Origin: Calliphora vicina
Taxonomy: Eukaryota; Arthropoda; Insecta; Diptera; Calliphoridae
Assembly: GCF_958450345.1 (NCBI RefSeq)
Contig: NC_088783.1
Location: forward strand, 58,504,395 to 58,568,394
Length of the DNA: 64,000 bases
Reading direction: 5' to 3'
Shown: positions 45,811 to 56,395 of the stretch, in pieces
Layout: each line of letters starts with the position of its first letter
Position numbering within the stretch: the first letter of the stretch is position 1
Program-made: the position numbers and the translations under genes
Notes under the pieces: generated by a model
Database searches by the model: none
What the model saw: only the letters and a program-made list of their open reading frames with translations
What the model was told of the DNA's origin: nothing

Positions 45811-46734
45811 TTTAAATTATTTAAATCCTAGTAAAGTTTTATCAATAACAATATAACATCCTCTATTAAAGATAAAATTTCCAAAGTCACATTACCATTT
45901 TTCAACATTCAAGTACCAAAAAACTTCTTGGTCAAATAATTAAACAAATTATATTGTTTGATATCAGACTTCTATAGAATGTCCTCCGAATCTAATTTCA
46001 ACTAATATTTAACCTTCGCTTTACCAATACCCACCCGGGTGACCACATCGATTTTATTGGTTTAATATTTTTTTAATTTTGTTTCGATTTAAATGAAATT
46101 TGTACTCACTGAACAAATTCTAGAGGTTCTAATTCTATAAGGTTTTCTAAATTTTTTAAAATTTCGTTCGTCGCATATATTTATAGAAGTGTAGTGTCAC
46201 CCGGGTGGGTATTGGTAAACCATGTACATAAAAAACATTTGGTAAAGCGAAGGTTAAGATAATATATTCATATTTTCATAAAAACACACAGATTTTAAAA
46301 TTATAATTTGATCGTGGTTTTTCTACTATAACATTCGAAGAATATATAGAATATGTGGAATAAATAATTCAATATTATATGATCAAATGCTTGATAAAAT
46401 CATACTCAGATATAAATCAAAGAAATTATGACCCTAGGAATGATCTGTTTAATGATAAACTGATGTAAATTTGGGTTTCAAGCTAAAAGGTCAATGCAGG
46501 ATGCTAAAAGGTCAATGCAGAATTGTTACTAAATTAAATTTTGTCCTGGTTAATTTTTGTTTATTTTAATCGATTTTTATCTTGGTGCTATTAAAAAAAA
46601 TGTTTAAAAAACAATTCGAAAATTTTTTTTTCCAAAAAGTGGTTTGGTACTTGAATGTTAAAGAATGGAAATATTACCTTTTATATAGTTATATTGTTAT
46701 TGTTGAAACTTTTCTAGGATTTAAATAATTTAAA
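45811..46734. mobile_element. long-TIR element of about 920 bp
   Basis: Arms of about 120 bp. TTTAAATTATTTAAATCCTA, CAATAACAATATAAC and AACATTCAAGTACCAAA are on the left (45811-45925). The inverses TTTGGTACTTGAATGTTAAA, GTTATATTGTTATTGTTGAA and AGGATTTAAATAATTTAAA are on the right (46643-46734). A piggyBac-type MITE is nested between them. Confidence 0.75.
46013..46253. mobile_element. piggyBac-type MITE, 241 bp
   Basis: Perfect 15-bp ends CCTTCGCTTTACCAA / TTGGTAAAGCGAAGG are flanked by TTAA at 46009-46012 and 46254-46257. An internal inverted block TTTACCAATACCCACCCGGG (left) / CCCGGGTGGGTATTGGTAAA (right) joins the left end directly. On the right it is set back by about 18 bp (CCATGTACATAAAAAACA). 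Ends starting CC(Y), TTAA targets and asymmetric internal repeats are hallmarks of piggyBac. No transposase. Confidence 0.9.
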
Positions 46735-47230
46735 CTTTTTCTAGGGTCAATTATGAACCAATCGTCACAAAAGTTGGTAGAAAGATTTAGATTCATATAA
46801 AACGTGTTTATATCCAATTTCAAAACGTTATTAATTACACTAGTTTACAAATCAGACATTTTTGTTTGCTCATGGAATGATACTTATATTTTTGAGAAGA
46901 GCTAGGGATGCTAGTTAATTGACCATTTTTTGTTTCCCACCTATACGTCAAAATTTTGAGATATATGGGTTTTTATTTTTCACCTGCCCTGAGTACTACT
47001 AATACATACTGTAGTGTACCGAATTGTAGTAATTAAGTATTTACATCGTTTTTGGGTACTCAACACTCTGGCGAAGCTACTAGATACTTTCAGAGTTGTA
47101 TTCTTTTGACAAATTCCAAAAAAAAATTAACGGGAAAAAATAAATACTGTTTAAAAGTACATCTTTCCTGTAGATAAAGGTTAATAAATCGCTATTAAAT
47201 ACAAAACTCTAAAGTAAAAACTATTTTAAA

Positions 47231-47883
47231 ATGTCTTCTAGGAATTGTAAAATAAACCCAGACCATTTTTGTGTTATTTGCGGAAAAATGATTCAGTCAA
47301 ATCGAGGTTTTCCTATAACACAAACACTGCAAAACGCTTATTTACATTAACAAATTTCGTAAAAGCTTTAAATAAGACAAAACCAGCATTTCAATATTTA
47401 TGCAGCGTGTTCCCGAGTCTTTCTGAGGCTAAACTAAAAGAAGGGATATTTGCTGGTCCTCAAAGAAGAAAAAATTTGGTTGATACCAAATTTGAGTGCC
47501 TATTAACCGATGTTGAAAATGCAGCATGGAATTCTTTTAAACTTGTTGTTCAAGAATTTTTGGGGAATAAGAAAAGTCAAAATTACAAAGATATTGTTGC
47601 GAATTTATTACATAATTTCGAACTGATGGGTGTAAATATATCCCTCAAAATTCACTTTTTATATTCTCATGTGGATTTTTTCCCGGAAAACCTCGGGCAC
47701 ATGAGTGACGAACATGGAGAGCGTTTCCATCAAGATTTGAAGTTTTTCGAGAGGAATTATCAAGGTTTTTGGGATCAGAATATGCTAGGAGAATACTGTT
47801 GGAGTGTCGTGAGGGAGACAAATGAAAATAATTATAAAAAGAGGACTAAACACTTCACTTTTAATTTTGTTGTCCTAATTTAA
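47231..47883 (+). pseudogene. arthropod dispersed family of unknown function, internally deleted
   Basis: The N-terminal part is MSSRNCKINPDHFCVICGK, a CxxC pair as in the start of this family. It runs about 38 codons, then the frame shifts and a large internal part is missing. The C-terminal part is open for over 180 codons to the stop: LTNFVKALNKTKPAFQYL, FPSLSEAKLKEGIFAGPQ, LKIHFLYSHVDFFPENLG, SDEHGERFHQDLKFFERNYQ and YCWSVVRET. An AATAAA lies about 28 bases after the stop. I recognise the LSEAKLKxGIFxGPQ and SHxDxFPxNLG...GERFHQD pattern from many unannotated arthropod proteins. I do not know its function; its repetitive spread suggests a mobile origin. The open frame from 47269 begins with out-of-frame residues and is not the native start. 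Confidence 0.7.
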
Positions 47884-48059
47884 TGTACATTTTTATATGT
47901 TTCGTTTTTAATAAATATTTCAAAAGTTTGACGTCCTGGAATTTTTTTAATATTTTTTCCGAAGTTAGAAGACCTAAATACACAAATCGCCATATGTTTT
48001 AATTCATGAGCAAAAACCTTGTAAACTAGTGTTATTATTATACATTCAATTATGAATGT

Positions 48060-48330
48060 TCAATTCATTTTCTGATGGGGACTAGGGACCGATTTTCGGC
48101 ATACTTTATTTAGAACTAATTTGTGCAAAAATTTATCAGAATTGCCGCATAAAAAACATATTTATGACTGCTCAAACATAGAAAATTATATGGGGGCTAG
48201 ACCGATATTTCCCATTTTCAATTGCAAATAAACGTTATCAACAGAGATTATTTGTGGAAAAAGTTAGCTAGCCATCTAGCTCCTTTCGTGTTTTAACAGA
48301 CGGACGAACATAGCTAAATCTTTTCTCTTG
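48060..48330 (+). repeat. dispersed non-coding repeat (ACAGACGGAC type)
   Basis: ATATTTATGACTGCTCAAAC, TATGGGGGCTAGACCGATAT, AGCTCCTTTCGTG and ACAGACGGACGAACATAGCT occur in the same order, inverted, at about 57370-57560. The TATGGGGGCTA...ACAGACGGAC pattern is common in fly genomes near mini-me/DINE-like repeats. Confidence 0.6.
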
Positions 48331-48784
48331 GTGGTTATGAAAATTTATAAAATTGTTACCCAATTTTAAAAGTATCAAATACAAATTTCATATTTTAGGT
48401 TAACTGCACAATCTGCTTTCAAGTTTATTTATATATTTATTGGTTTATATATATATACATTAAACGATAGTACTAAAATTTTTAAATGAACAGTAGAATA
48501 TTTTGAAAATGACATATGTAAAAATTAATTGCTAAAATATTTTAAACATATGTTTCTACATTTAATGTATTTATGGAAATTTGTGTTTTTAACAAATTAT
48601 TAATGCCAACAAACATTCGACCTCATTGCAATTTAACTAACACAAAGTTATAAACTATTTAATATTCTTAAATACAAAACTAAAATCAATATTATTTAAA
48701 TAACTTTTACACAGTTTCCTAATTTAAATATTTTGATTCTTAAATTTGTATTATCTGTCTATAGAATTATACTCTTTACTATAA

Positions 48785-49043
48785 GTGGCAAGGGTATATA
48801 TAAGTTTGCCATTCCGTTTGTAATTTCTACATTTTTCATTTGCATATTCTGGATCGTTGTAGTTAGCGGCGTCGATATAGCCATGTCCGTCTGTATGGTG
48901 AAATCAACTTTCCGTAGCTTCAATACATGATTCATACATCAGTAATTCTCCCGGCTCGGTTGCTATTTAAAATCGAGACAATCGGCCCACAAATGGCTGA
49001 GATATAAGGAAAAAACCAGGAGAACCTCGATTGTTGATTTTAT
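48785..49043 (+). repeat. mini-me/DINE-1-like element, copy B1 (3' cut)
   Basis: Begins GGCAAGGGTATATATAAGTT and shares the CATTCCGTTTGTAATTTC core, GTCGATATAGCCATGTCCGT, CACAAATGGCTGAGATATAA and CCAGGAGAACCTCGAT. It is a variant subfamily whose start matches copy C at the window end. It ends where copy B2 begins. Confidence 0.75.
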
Positions 49044-49676
49044 AGTCTTCACCTTCGTGAGAAGGTTATATGTATATAAGTTTGTCATTCCGTTTGTAAT
49101 ATCCACAATATAATTTTCCGACCCTATAAAGTATATATATTCTGGATCCTTATAGATAGCGGCGTCGATTAAGCCATGTCCGTATGTATGTCCATCTGTA
49201 GTCTGTCAGTTGAAATCAACTTTCCTTAGCTCCCAAATCCAATCATTGTCGAAATCTGTTTTGAAAACGTCAGAAAAAGTACATTGGTTTTGTGAAATCG
49301 AAAATTATCGGTTTTATATTCGATCTAGAATTAAATTCTTTACCAATTAAACAAAAAATTACATTGGATTTCATAAGTCAAATTTATCTTTTTTGTCGTT
49401 TTCAAAACCGATTCCGATTCCGAAATCAAGTGAATCGGTCCACAACCTATTTTTTACCTATTTTTGACCTATATCTGGATTACTAAGTTATTAATATAGA
49501 CAATATGGATATCTAATGATAGATATTGCAAAGGCCTTTGCAACGACGCATGTAATACCATAGTAAGTTGGACCTACAATGGGTCGAAATCATATTTTTT
49601 TATTCACCAAAAGTATTTTTTTACCTAAAAAATGTTAAAATTTTTATTTAAAGTATAATTTGGTGAAGGGTATATA

Positions 49677-50551
49677 CAGTGACGGACAATACAATAGAAT
49701 CACTACATATGAATTCGATTAAAGCGGTAAAACTACAAAATTTCATTTCAAAATTTAAAATTTGTTCACATTCTTATGTTAAAAACGATGTCAAATCTAA
49801 AAGACTAAATAAAATATGCGACATTCAAATAGAATCAATCAGTCTTAAAATGATTTAAAATAAAAAATCATCATAAGAATTCCTTGTTTTCTTAATATTT
49901 TGTTGCATATCAATTATTTCTAATAACAGCATCAAATCTTTTGGGTATTGAATTTAACAAACGTTCGCATGTAGATCGGGAAATTGCATACCATATTTCC
50001 TGAATTTTCTGCCAAAGTTCTGCCAAAGTTCTTCCTTGTTTTTCAATTTTTCAGGTCCGAGTTTGTCTTTTACTATTTTCCATAGGATTTAAGTCTGGTT
50101 ATTGAGACGGCCATTCCATAACATGAATTTTGTTATATAAAAACCATTTTTGGCAAGACCTGACGTATGCTTTGGGTCATTATCTTGCTGGAAGAGCCAT
50201 TTTAAGGGCATATTCCATTCTGCATGTGGCTTTATAACATTCTCCAAAATATTTACATACAAGTGCTTATCCATATTTTCTTTAATCCAATAAATTGGAC
50301 CAACGCAATACCAAGAAAAGCATCCCCATATAATAATATTTCCCCAACCATGTTTAAACGTTTTTGGTTTTTGCCATTTTTTGGACGTCTAACCCATGTC
50401 TTATCATCACTACCAATTAAATTAATTGTCGTTTCGTCCGTCCACTACACATTTTGCCACTTTTTTTATATTTTCTGGCACACACCAATCCTTATGATTG
50501 CTCCTGGTTTTAAATGAAATATTGGAAGTGATTCTATTGTAATGTCCACTG
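49677..50551 (-). mobile_element. Tc1 element, DD34E, 875 bp
   Basis: The ends CAGTGACGGACAATACAATA and (right, inverted) CAGTGGACATTACAATAGAA pair over about 28 bp. TA flanks are at 49675-49676 and 50552-50553. The element is shorter than a full Tc1 (about 1.6 kb) because the DNA-binding part is missing. It lies inside mini-me copy B2. Confidence 0.88.
49910..50517 (-). pseudogene. Tc1 transposase, N-terminally truncated
   Basis: Minus strand: WTDETTINLIGSDDKTWVRR (first Asp), GGNIIIWGCFSWY, IYWIKENMDKHLYVNILENV, LFQQDNDPKHTSGLAKN (second Asp). Then MEWPSQ, a stop in place of the usual Ser, and PDLNPMEN with the catalytic Glu; then WKIVKDKLGPEK. The end reads LLNSIPKRFDAVIRNN. The helix-turn-helix half is absent and there are at least two frame changes plus the stop, so it is inactive. 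Confidence 0.85.
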
Positions 50552-50575
50552 TAAGAGTTGGCACAGCCGATTTTC

Positions 50576-51164
50576 AGTTTTTGAATAAGTTCTAACACAT
50601 ATTTCCAGCATTTATTTCCTCAATTATTTAAGACCTCTCAGTAATGGAAACAGTGTTTGCTATTGTTTAAGCATTAAGTAGATTTTCATAGACAAAATTT
50701 CTTTCACATAAAACGATAATATTTATAATGCTTATAACAATAATAATAATAATACTAATAACAATTGCTACTTATAACAACAATTTAAGAATGTTTGCAT
50801 GCAGCAAAGTATCCATGTGTCCATATATTTGGGCCATAAAAGATACTGGCTGTGGCAGTTGTTAAGCATACGTTAGATTATAAGAACAGCCAATACTTAT
50901 GTAATCTACATAAAACTAGAGTTTATGCAGATACAAAAGTGCACATATTCAAAAGCTCTCTTGTTCTGGCCATATTTAATTTATGTAAAATAGTTTGTTA
51001 ATGTAAAATTCGATTTTTGTGAGCTAGTTTGTTGGACATATATATTTTTGGAATATTAACAAGATAATATTCAGTAGATTACAGTGGACACTATTGAAAA
51101 ATAAGGGGTTATAGGTTATAGATATAAGTACTAATTCGTACGAAATCCCCAAATGTGTGACAAT
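50576..51164. other. no gene recognised
   Basis: AT-rich spacer with an AATAATAATAATAAT run near 50735. Confidence 0.4.
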
Positions 51165-51410
51165 GACAGAGTCAATTATCCATGGTCTCCTCTTCTAGCT
51201 GGTCATTACAGCTTCTACAGAAGCGAGCCTTTGAGAGTGTTCAAATAGAGGCGAAGGACTAGTAATGGACGCTATAAGGTTTCTAGGTAGATTTATCGAA
51301 AGTCGTGTTCATTTCAGGTCAGATTTGTCTGGTCTCCTTAAAAGTGGATTCTCTTCCATTTTTCTATGGCAATGGGATGAAGTTTGTGAGAAATTAGTTG
51401 TTTAACCCTT
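51165..51410 (-). pseudogene. LINE C-terminal fragment
   Basis: The minus strand reads QLISHKLHPIAIEKWKRIHF near 51360-51400 and ARFCRSCNDQLEEETM near 51190-51230, the Cys motif tail of R1/LOA-like ORF2. It is closely related to 15920-16150. The segment between carries stops. Confidence 0.65.
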
Positions 51411-51431
51411 AACAGAGGGTTAAACAACTAA
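51394..51431. repeat. perfect 16-bp hairpin, 6-nt loop
   Basis: TTAGTTGTTTAACCCT, loop TAACAG, then AGGGTTAAACAACTAA. The related LINE copy at about 16140 (TTAGTTGTTTCCCTAAAG) lacks the second arm, so the hairpin formed in this copy. Confidence 0.88.
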
Positions 51432-51669
51432 AAATATTTTGAAATCAAAACATTTCCTCTTTTGATATCCCCATTTTGGAATTCTTCGGATCAATCTTTA
51501 AAAAGTTCTAAATTTTTTTTATCATTTTTGTTCAATATCAGTTCCTCTGTTGCATGTTAACAGACAACCATGAAAACTTATAAGTATTTGCTAAATGAAA
51601 ACTTGTATTTGAGAAAAAGCCAACAACTTATTAGTTGATTATGTGGAAAATTATTATATTTTGATTGCC

Positions 51670-52350
51670 ACATGACTAGACTTTAAGATACGCAAGCAAA
51701 CTCATGTACGTCTTTGTACATAATGTGTATGCAGCATGTTGTAGCAACCCAGCAGTTCTAGGAGACAGTACCGAACTAGGGTGGTAACTAGATACTTCAA
51801 TAGCTACGTGACTAGTTATTTTAACACGTTCATGTCCTAAGCATTGACCCTTTTTAATTACAATGAGAATGTCCGATAGCTGGTCCAAAGTAGTCAATGC
51901 ATTGGATTCACATACTGGTTACATAGCGTCAGTTAATTTACTAGCTTTGTAACTGGTTACTACATAACTAGTTATTTTAACATGTAGGGGTGCTAATTGA
52001 CTTCAAATCTTCAGCTAAAAGGACATATCATAGACCAAAAAAGGATTGCTTGTAAACAAACCTTCCTCCGACAAATCTCCAATGTGCAGTACAATATAAA
52101 CGTTTACAGTGACTTCACTATAGGTTACTAAGAGACACTAAAGTGACTATTGACTTCACAATATGTTACATTGAATATCAGTATACTTAAGCAAATATAA
52201 AAATAAACTGTATGAAAATTATATCAACACAATTTGTATAAAACCAGTTTGAACGAATTACCCGCAAAAGTGACTACACTCTACATTACTTAGAGACACT
52301 TAAGTGACAATTATCATCACGCTAGATTACCTGGAATGTATAAAGTAACC
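51670..52350. repeat. degenerate tandem array, period about 155-160 bp
   Basis: ACTAGTTATTTTAACAxGT occurs at about 51806 and 51968. AGTGACTxCACTxTAxxTTACT, then AGAGACACTxAAGTGAC, occurs at about 52110 and 52270. Four loosely matched units; satellite-like. Confidence 0.6.
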
Positions 52351-52359
52351 AATTGTCTA

Positions 52360-54030
52360 CTGTCTGCACTACAAAGAGCACATACGTGTCAAATGACCCA
52401 AGATATATAAATTGGAGTCAGCCAAGTGGGATACATAAGAAGGGATACATTGACTACTTGCTTAACTGCTGGGAAGTGTGGTAGCATGTAATTACACATA
52501 AGTGTAAGTAGAATTTGAGAGTATGGGCATAAAAGATAAGACAAACATTGATTTTGAATTAAAATAATTAAAATTTTCATTAGAATTTATAATGATTAGC
52601 ATGTAATGAGCATTTGCCGTGAACTGGTATGGCAATAACTGTCAGTTTCTATGAATGCATGTGTGTTTCGTAAGTGTGTTATCATTACAAATTTGATTAC
52701 ATTAATTAATAAATTCATTAAAACTACTTGCTCTGTTGTACAGGCACAAATATGCATGCAACTGATATGTAGTATGTGTTTTACAAACCTGTAAATACGA
52801 AGGTAGTTTCTTATGTCCTCTTAGCATTTCTTAAAATTTCCTGAAATAATTAAACACCTCTCGTTTTTATTGCTTAGTCTGTGTGGGCTTTTCTTATTTT
52901 TCTTTCATTTACTGAAGGCCCCTTCTTTTTGTCCAATGCATAAATTAACACTATAATTATGCACGATATCGGTGTATTTTTTTTTATCTGCTGCTGCTGC
53001 TCTTTAGTGCGTCTGACAAAAGTCAATTATTTGTAATTATGTATCGTTTTAAATACAAAACCAACAACAAATTGTCGTTTAAATTACTTTAAAAAAAGTG
53101 TGAGAGAGAGGGAAAAAGAAAGAGAGAAGTTAAATAAAATTATTAACGCCCAATTTCAATGGCACATTAAGCGTGTATAATTTATGACCAAACAGGTGAC
53201 AACAATTTCATGCTAATGATTGATTTTAGTTTCTTAATAATAAAAAAACGGTATGAGTCGAAAGAAGTTGAAAAAAAATTAAAATTTAAAGTAGTTTTAA
53301 GAAGAAGAAAAATATCTTTACAAACAATTTTATTGCAAAATGAAAGATTAAAAAGATTGAGTTCAAAGTTAACACCTTAAAAGGTAGACAACTACAAAAG
53401 GAACCGAATATACATATTGTTGGGAATATTCCGTTGAATATATTCCAAATGTGATTTCAGCAGTCGATTCTACAGCAAAAATTAATACAATGGACGTTTT
53501 TTAAACCCTTAAAAAAATTCAAAAACCCACAACAAGGTGTTTTGTAATCAGCTAGACTTACAATCTTCACTCATTATTTAACAAGTTATTTTTGAGTGCA
53601 GCACAGTGCATATTTTTGAATCAAATTGAGATATTGACTTAAATTCTATAAAATAAATTAACAAAACTCAAGGAAATTTTCAACTTTTTTTTAATTTTGT
53701 CATTCTAAATAACGAAGTGTAAAAATACTTGTCATAAGGATTCCCGCAATTCCTAAAAATTGGAGCGAAAATCCCAAAAATTTTGCTCATAGGGAAAGTG
53801 CTTTGGGGATAAATAGGGAACACATCAAGGTTTTCAAGGCTGTTTTCCGTTTTCTGATCCTAGCTTTGGGACTTTAGAACATGTGCCCCACTGTTGAAAT
53901 TTTAAGAAAAATAGGTCGATTTCCGAATGGCGTAAGTCCGACATATTCGAAAAATAGAACATATTTTTTATACCAAAATATTTTCCGAAAAACATAAAAT
54001 TGTTATATGTTCTTAAAGAAAGTTTTGTTT
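52360..54030. other. no gene recognised
   Basis: AT-rich, with GCTGCTGCTGCT near 52990 and a GAGAGAGAGG run near 53105. Resembles intron DNA. Confidence 0.45.
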
Positions 54031-54033
54031 AAT

Positions 54034-54575
54034 GACATAGTAATCCAGATATAGTAGGTCAAAAATCGAGGTTGTCCTGGTTTTTTCTTATATCTCAGCC
54101 ATTTGTGGGTCGGAAAATTATATTGTGGAAATTACAAACGGAATGACAAACTTGTATCTATGAACTTTTGACAAAACAACTTAAGTGGAATTTTCAAATT
54201 TTTCAGGAGAGCACAAAAACTGTTGAATTTATCGATCAATATTTTATTATTTGTCCTTGAAGAACTTTATTAATTGTCTCAAAGAATTATACAAAGGATA
54301 AATAATAAAATAATTATCGATAAATTCAACAGTTTTTGCGAATTAAGTTGTTTTGTCAAAAACAAATCAACAACAACTCCAAATAAGTCGATTTGTTTTT
54401 TATGATATTTCAGAAACTAATATTTGTAAGAAGAAGCAGATTAGTGTAAACGGAGCGTTTTGAAAAGTTAGTTTTATTATAAAAAAACTAAGATATTTTC
54501 TTATCTCCACTTAAGATGTTTTGTCCAAACTCCACAGATATATACCCTTCCAGCGATGGTGAAGGGTATAATAAT
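54034..54575 (-). repeat. mini-me/DINE-1-like element, copy E, interrupted
   Basis: In minus orientation: AATCCAGATATAGTAGGTCA, CGAGGTTGTCCTGGTTTTTT and TTACAAACGGAATGACAAAC to about 54160. The start of the element, CCAGCGATGGTGAAGGGTAT, lies at 54550-54570. Between these sits a foldback insertion. Confidence 0.7.
54166..54526. mobile_element. foldback element in mini-me copy E
   Basis: The end TTTTGACAAAACAACTTAAG at 54166 has an inverse at 54340-54363 (CTTAATTCGC... on the other strand, then GTTGTTTTGTCAAAA). A further inverse lies at 54505-54526 (TCCACTTAAGATGTTTTGTC). The inner arms share ACTGTTGAATTTATCGAT and TATTTTATTATTT, about 85 bp each. Three copies of one end show that the palindrome is compound. 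Confidence 0.75.
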
Positions 54576-54847
54576 ACAGTGAAAACGATTTGTGTTTTAC
54601 ATTTGAGAGTTTTTAATATATCAAGCCTTAACCGCAAAAATATCTTAAGTGCATAACAACAAACTTTATGGGACAAGCTTTAATTCAATGGAAACATATA
54701 GGCGATGTGCATTTAAGCTAAAATTGTTTTTGCTATAAAATTGTAGCGCTACTTAATACAATTATTAAATATCATTTGATTACGTAATCGATCTCAAGTT
54801 ATCGTTTATACACGCCATTCCAGATTAAGATAAACTCGGCTGTGCCG

Positions 54848-56394
54848 CACAGTGCTTTGTTCAATGGACAAAAATCAAAAACAAGATCATGTCTTTGATG
54901 TTAATGAAATTTATATTTAAATTTACACTCATTCGTCTAAGAAAGAATTTTTATAAATATCTCTTTTTGTCGTCACTAGAGGTTGCTAAAGTTAGTACAT
55001 TTTCAACATAAATTTTATGGAGAAAAATATATTTTTTTTAAGGTTAACTAAAATCATTGTTAAAAGTTCGTTTCAAAAGATATAAACTCGCGATTAGCTG
55101 CAAATGAAAGAATATGAATGTGGAATTATGGAGAATTACCGTTTTTGTCAAAAAAGGTTTAACAGTTTAATCTGCGCAATTTTTAATAATTAAAATTTTT
55201 TTATTGTAAGCCTGAAATTCTAAAACTTTGTTGGAATATTAGTAAAATACGTGTTAATCTATTTTGATTATGTTTTACTATAGAATATCCATAACTATTA
55301 TCTATAAGAAAATGTAATCATTAGTTGTCCTTTCGTATGAAAACTATTAAAATTTTGTTTTTCTTTAAATGTATAAATTACCATTTCGTAAATTTTCAAT
55401 TTGATGGTTTGGGAAAATAGCTCCAGATTTTTGGTTTTTTTATAAAATAATACCGTTTTTTCTTTTAATTAACTAGGAAATATTGCGTTATTTAACAAAA
55501 GTAGTTTAATGGCATAAAGTGTATTAATAAGACTTTATTTGGTTCTTGATGTTGTATTTTTTTTTGCTGAAATCAAAAAAAATTCCAAAGTTTGATTTAA
55601 TTTTGAAAAAAAACATGTTAATCAATTTTTATTTTTCTTTAATTTTGTCTAATGCCTATCTCTTATTTATTATAATGTGAAATCATTATTTGTCGTTTTG
55701 ACTAGAACTTTAAAAAAAAATTGTTTTTGATGGCACCCATTAAAAACAAATTTTTTTAAATGTAAGTAACTCAATAATTGAATATAACTACATATCCTTA
55801 GATTGAGATATTAATATGAGCTTCTGCTGATATTAGGAACACTTAAAGTATAATCCAACATCCAGTTTCTAATATTACAGCTGAACCATAAGGCTATCAA
55901 CATTTGAAAATGTCCGTCCATCTGTCCTTCCGAATTTAGAAAATATGTACAATACTTCAGTATTTTTTTAAAAAAAGGATATATGGCAGTTATGTAAATC
56001 CTTGCTAGAATTGAAATGTTAATAACTAAATTAATCTAATATTATAAGAGAACAATAATTTCTGAAAATTAATAATTTTATTCAGGTTTATAGGTTTTTT
56101 AAGGAAAAGGATGTATGGCAGCCACCCGAATCCGTAATACAAATTTTCACAAACAACAATAATTTTATTAAAATGACTATAACCAAATTTTAAAATGTTA
56201 GGAGTATAACTGTGAATTTTATTCAAAATTATATGTTCAGGATATATGGTAGGTACCCGTGTCCTTTCACGGATTTTTTCAAGAATTATATTTTTTCTTA
56301 ATCTTACCAAAAGGTAATATTCCACTAATTTTTATTTGTCTGCAATAACTCCTTCTATTTTTGTCCATTGCCTATATGAAAACAAAGCACAGTG
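54848..56394. mobile_element. 1.55-kb TIR element, superfamily unknown
   Basis: The left end CACAGTGCTTTGTTCAATGG and right end (inverted) CACTGTGCTTTGTTTTCATA, with GGCAATGGACAAAAAT following, pair imperfectly. The flanks share TGCCG (54843-54847 and 56395-56399). Removing it restores CGGCTGTGCCGTATCTTATA, the 3' hairpin of mini-me copy D. No transposase motif found; the longest minus-strand frame (99 codons, 56026-56325) has no recognised domain. Confidence 0.65.
55977..56340. repeat. three units of 131 bp
   Basis: GGATATATGGCAGTTATG (55977), GGATGTATGGCAGCCACCCG (56108) and GGATATATGGTAGGTACCCG (56239) start three diverged units. Each is followed about 25 bases later by AAxTTxxCA-type sequence. 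They lie inside the 1.55-kb TIR element. Confidence 0.65.
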
Positions 56395-56395
56395 T

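Larger units (their letters stand above)
49046..50575 (+). repeat. mini-me/DINE-1-like element, copy B2, interrupted
   Basis: Runs from GTCTTCACCTTCGTGAGAAG to GGTGAAGGGTATATA at 49676. After a Tc1 element it resumes at 50552 with TAAGAGTTGGCACAGCCGAT, the 3' hairpin (compare ATTCGGCACxGxCGAA in copy F). Full order preserved, so this is one of the most complete copies. Confidence 0.8.
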
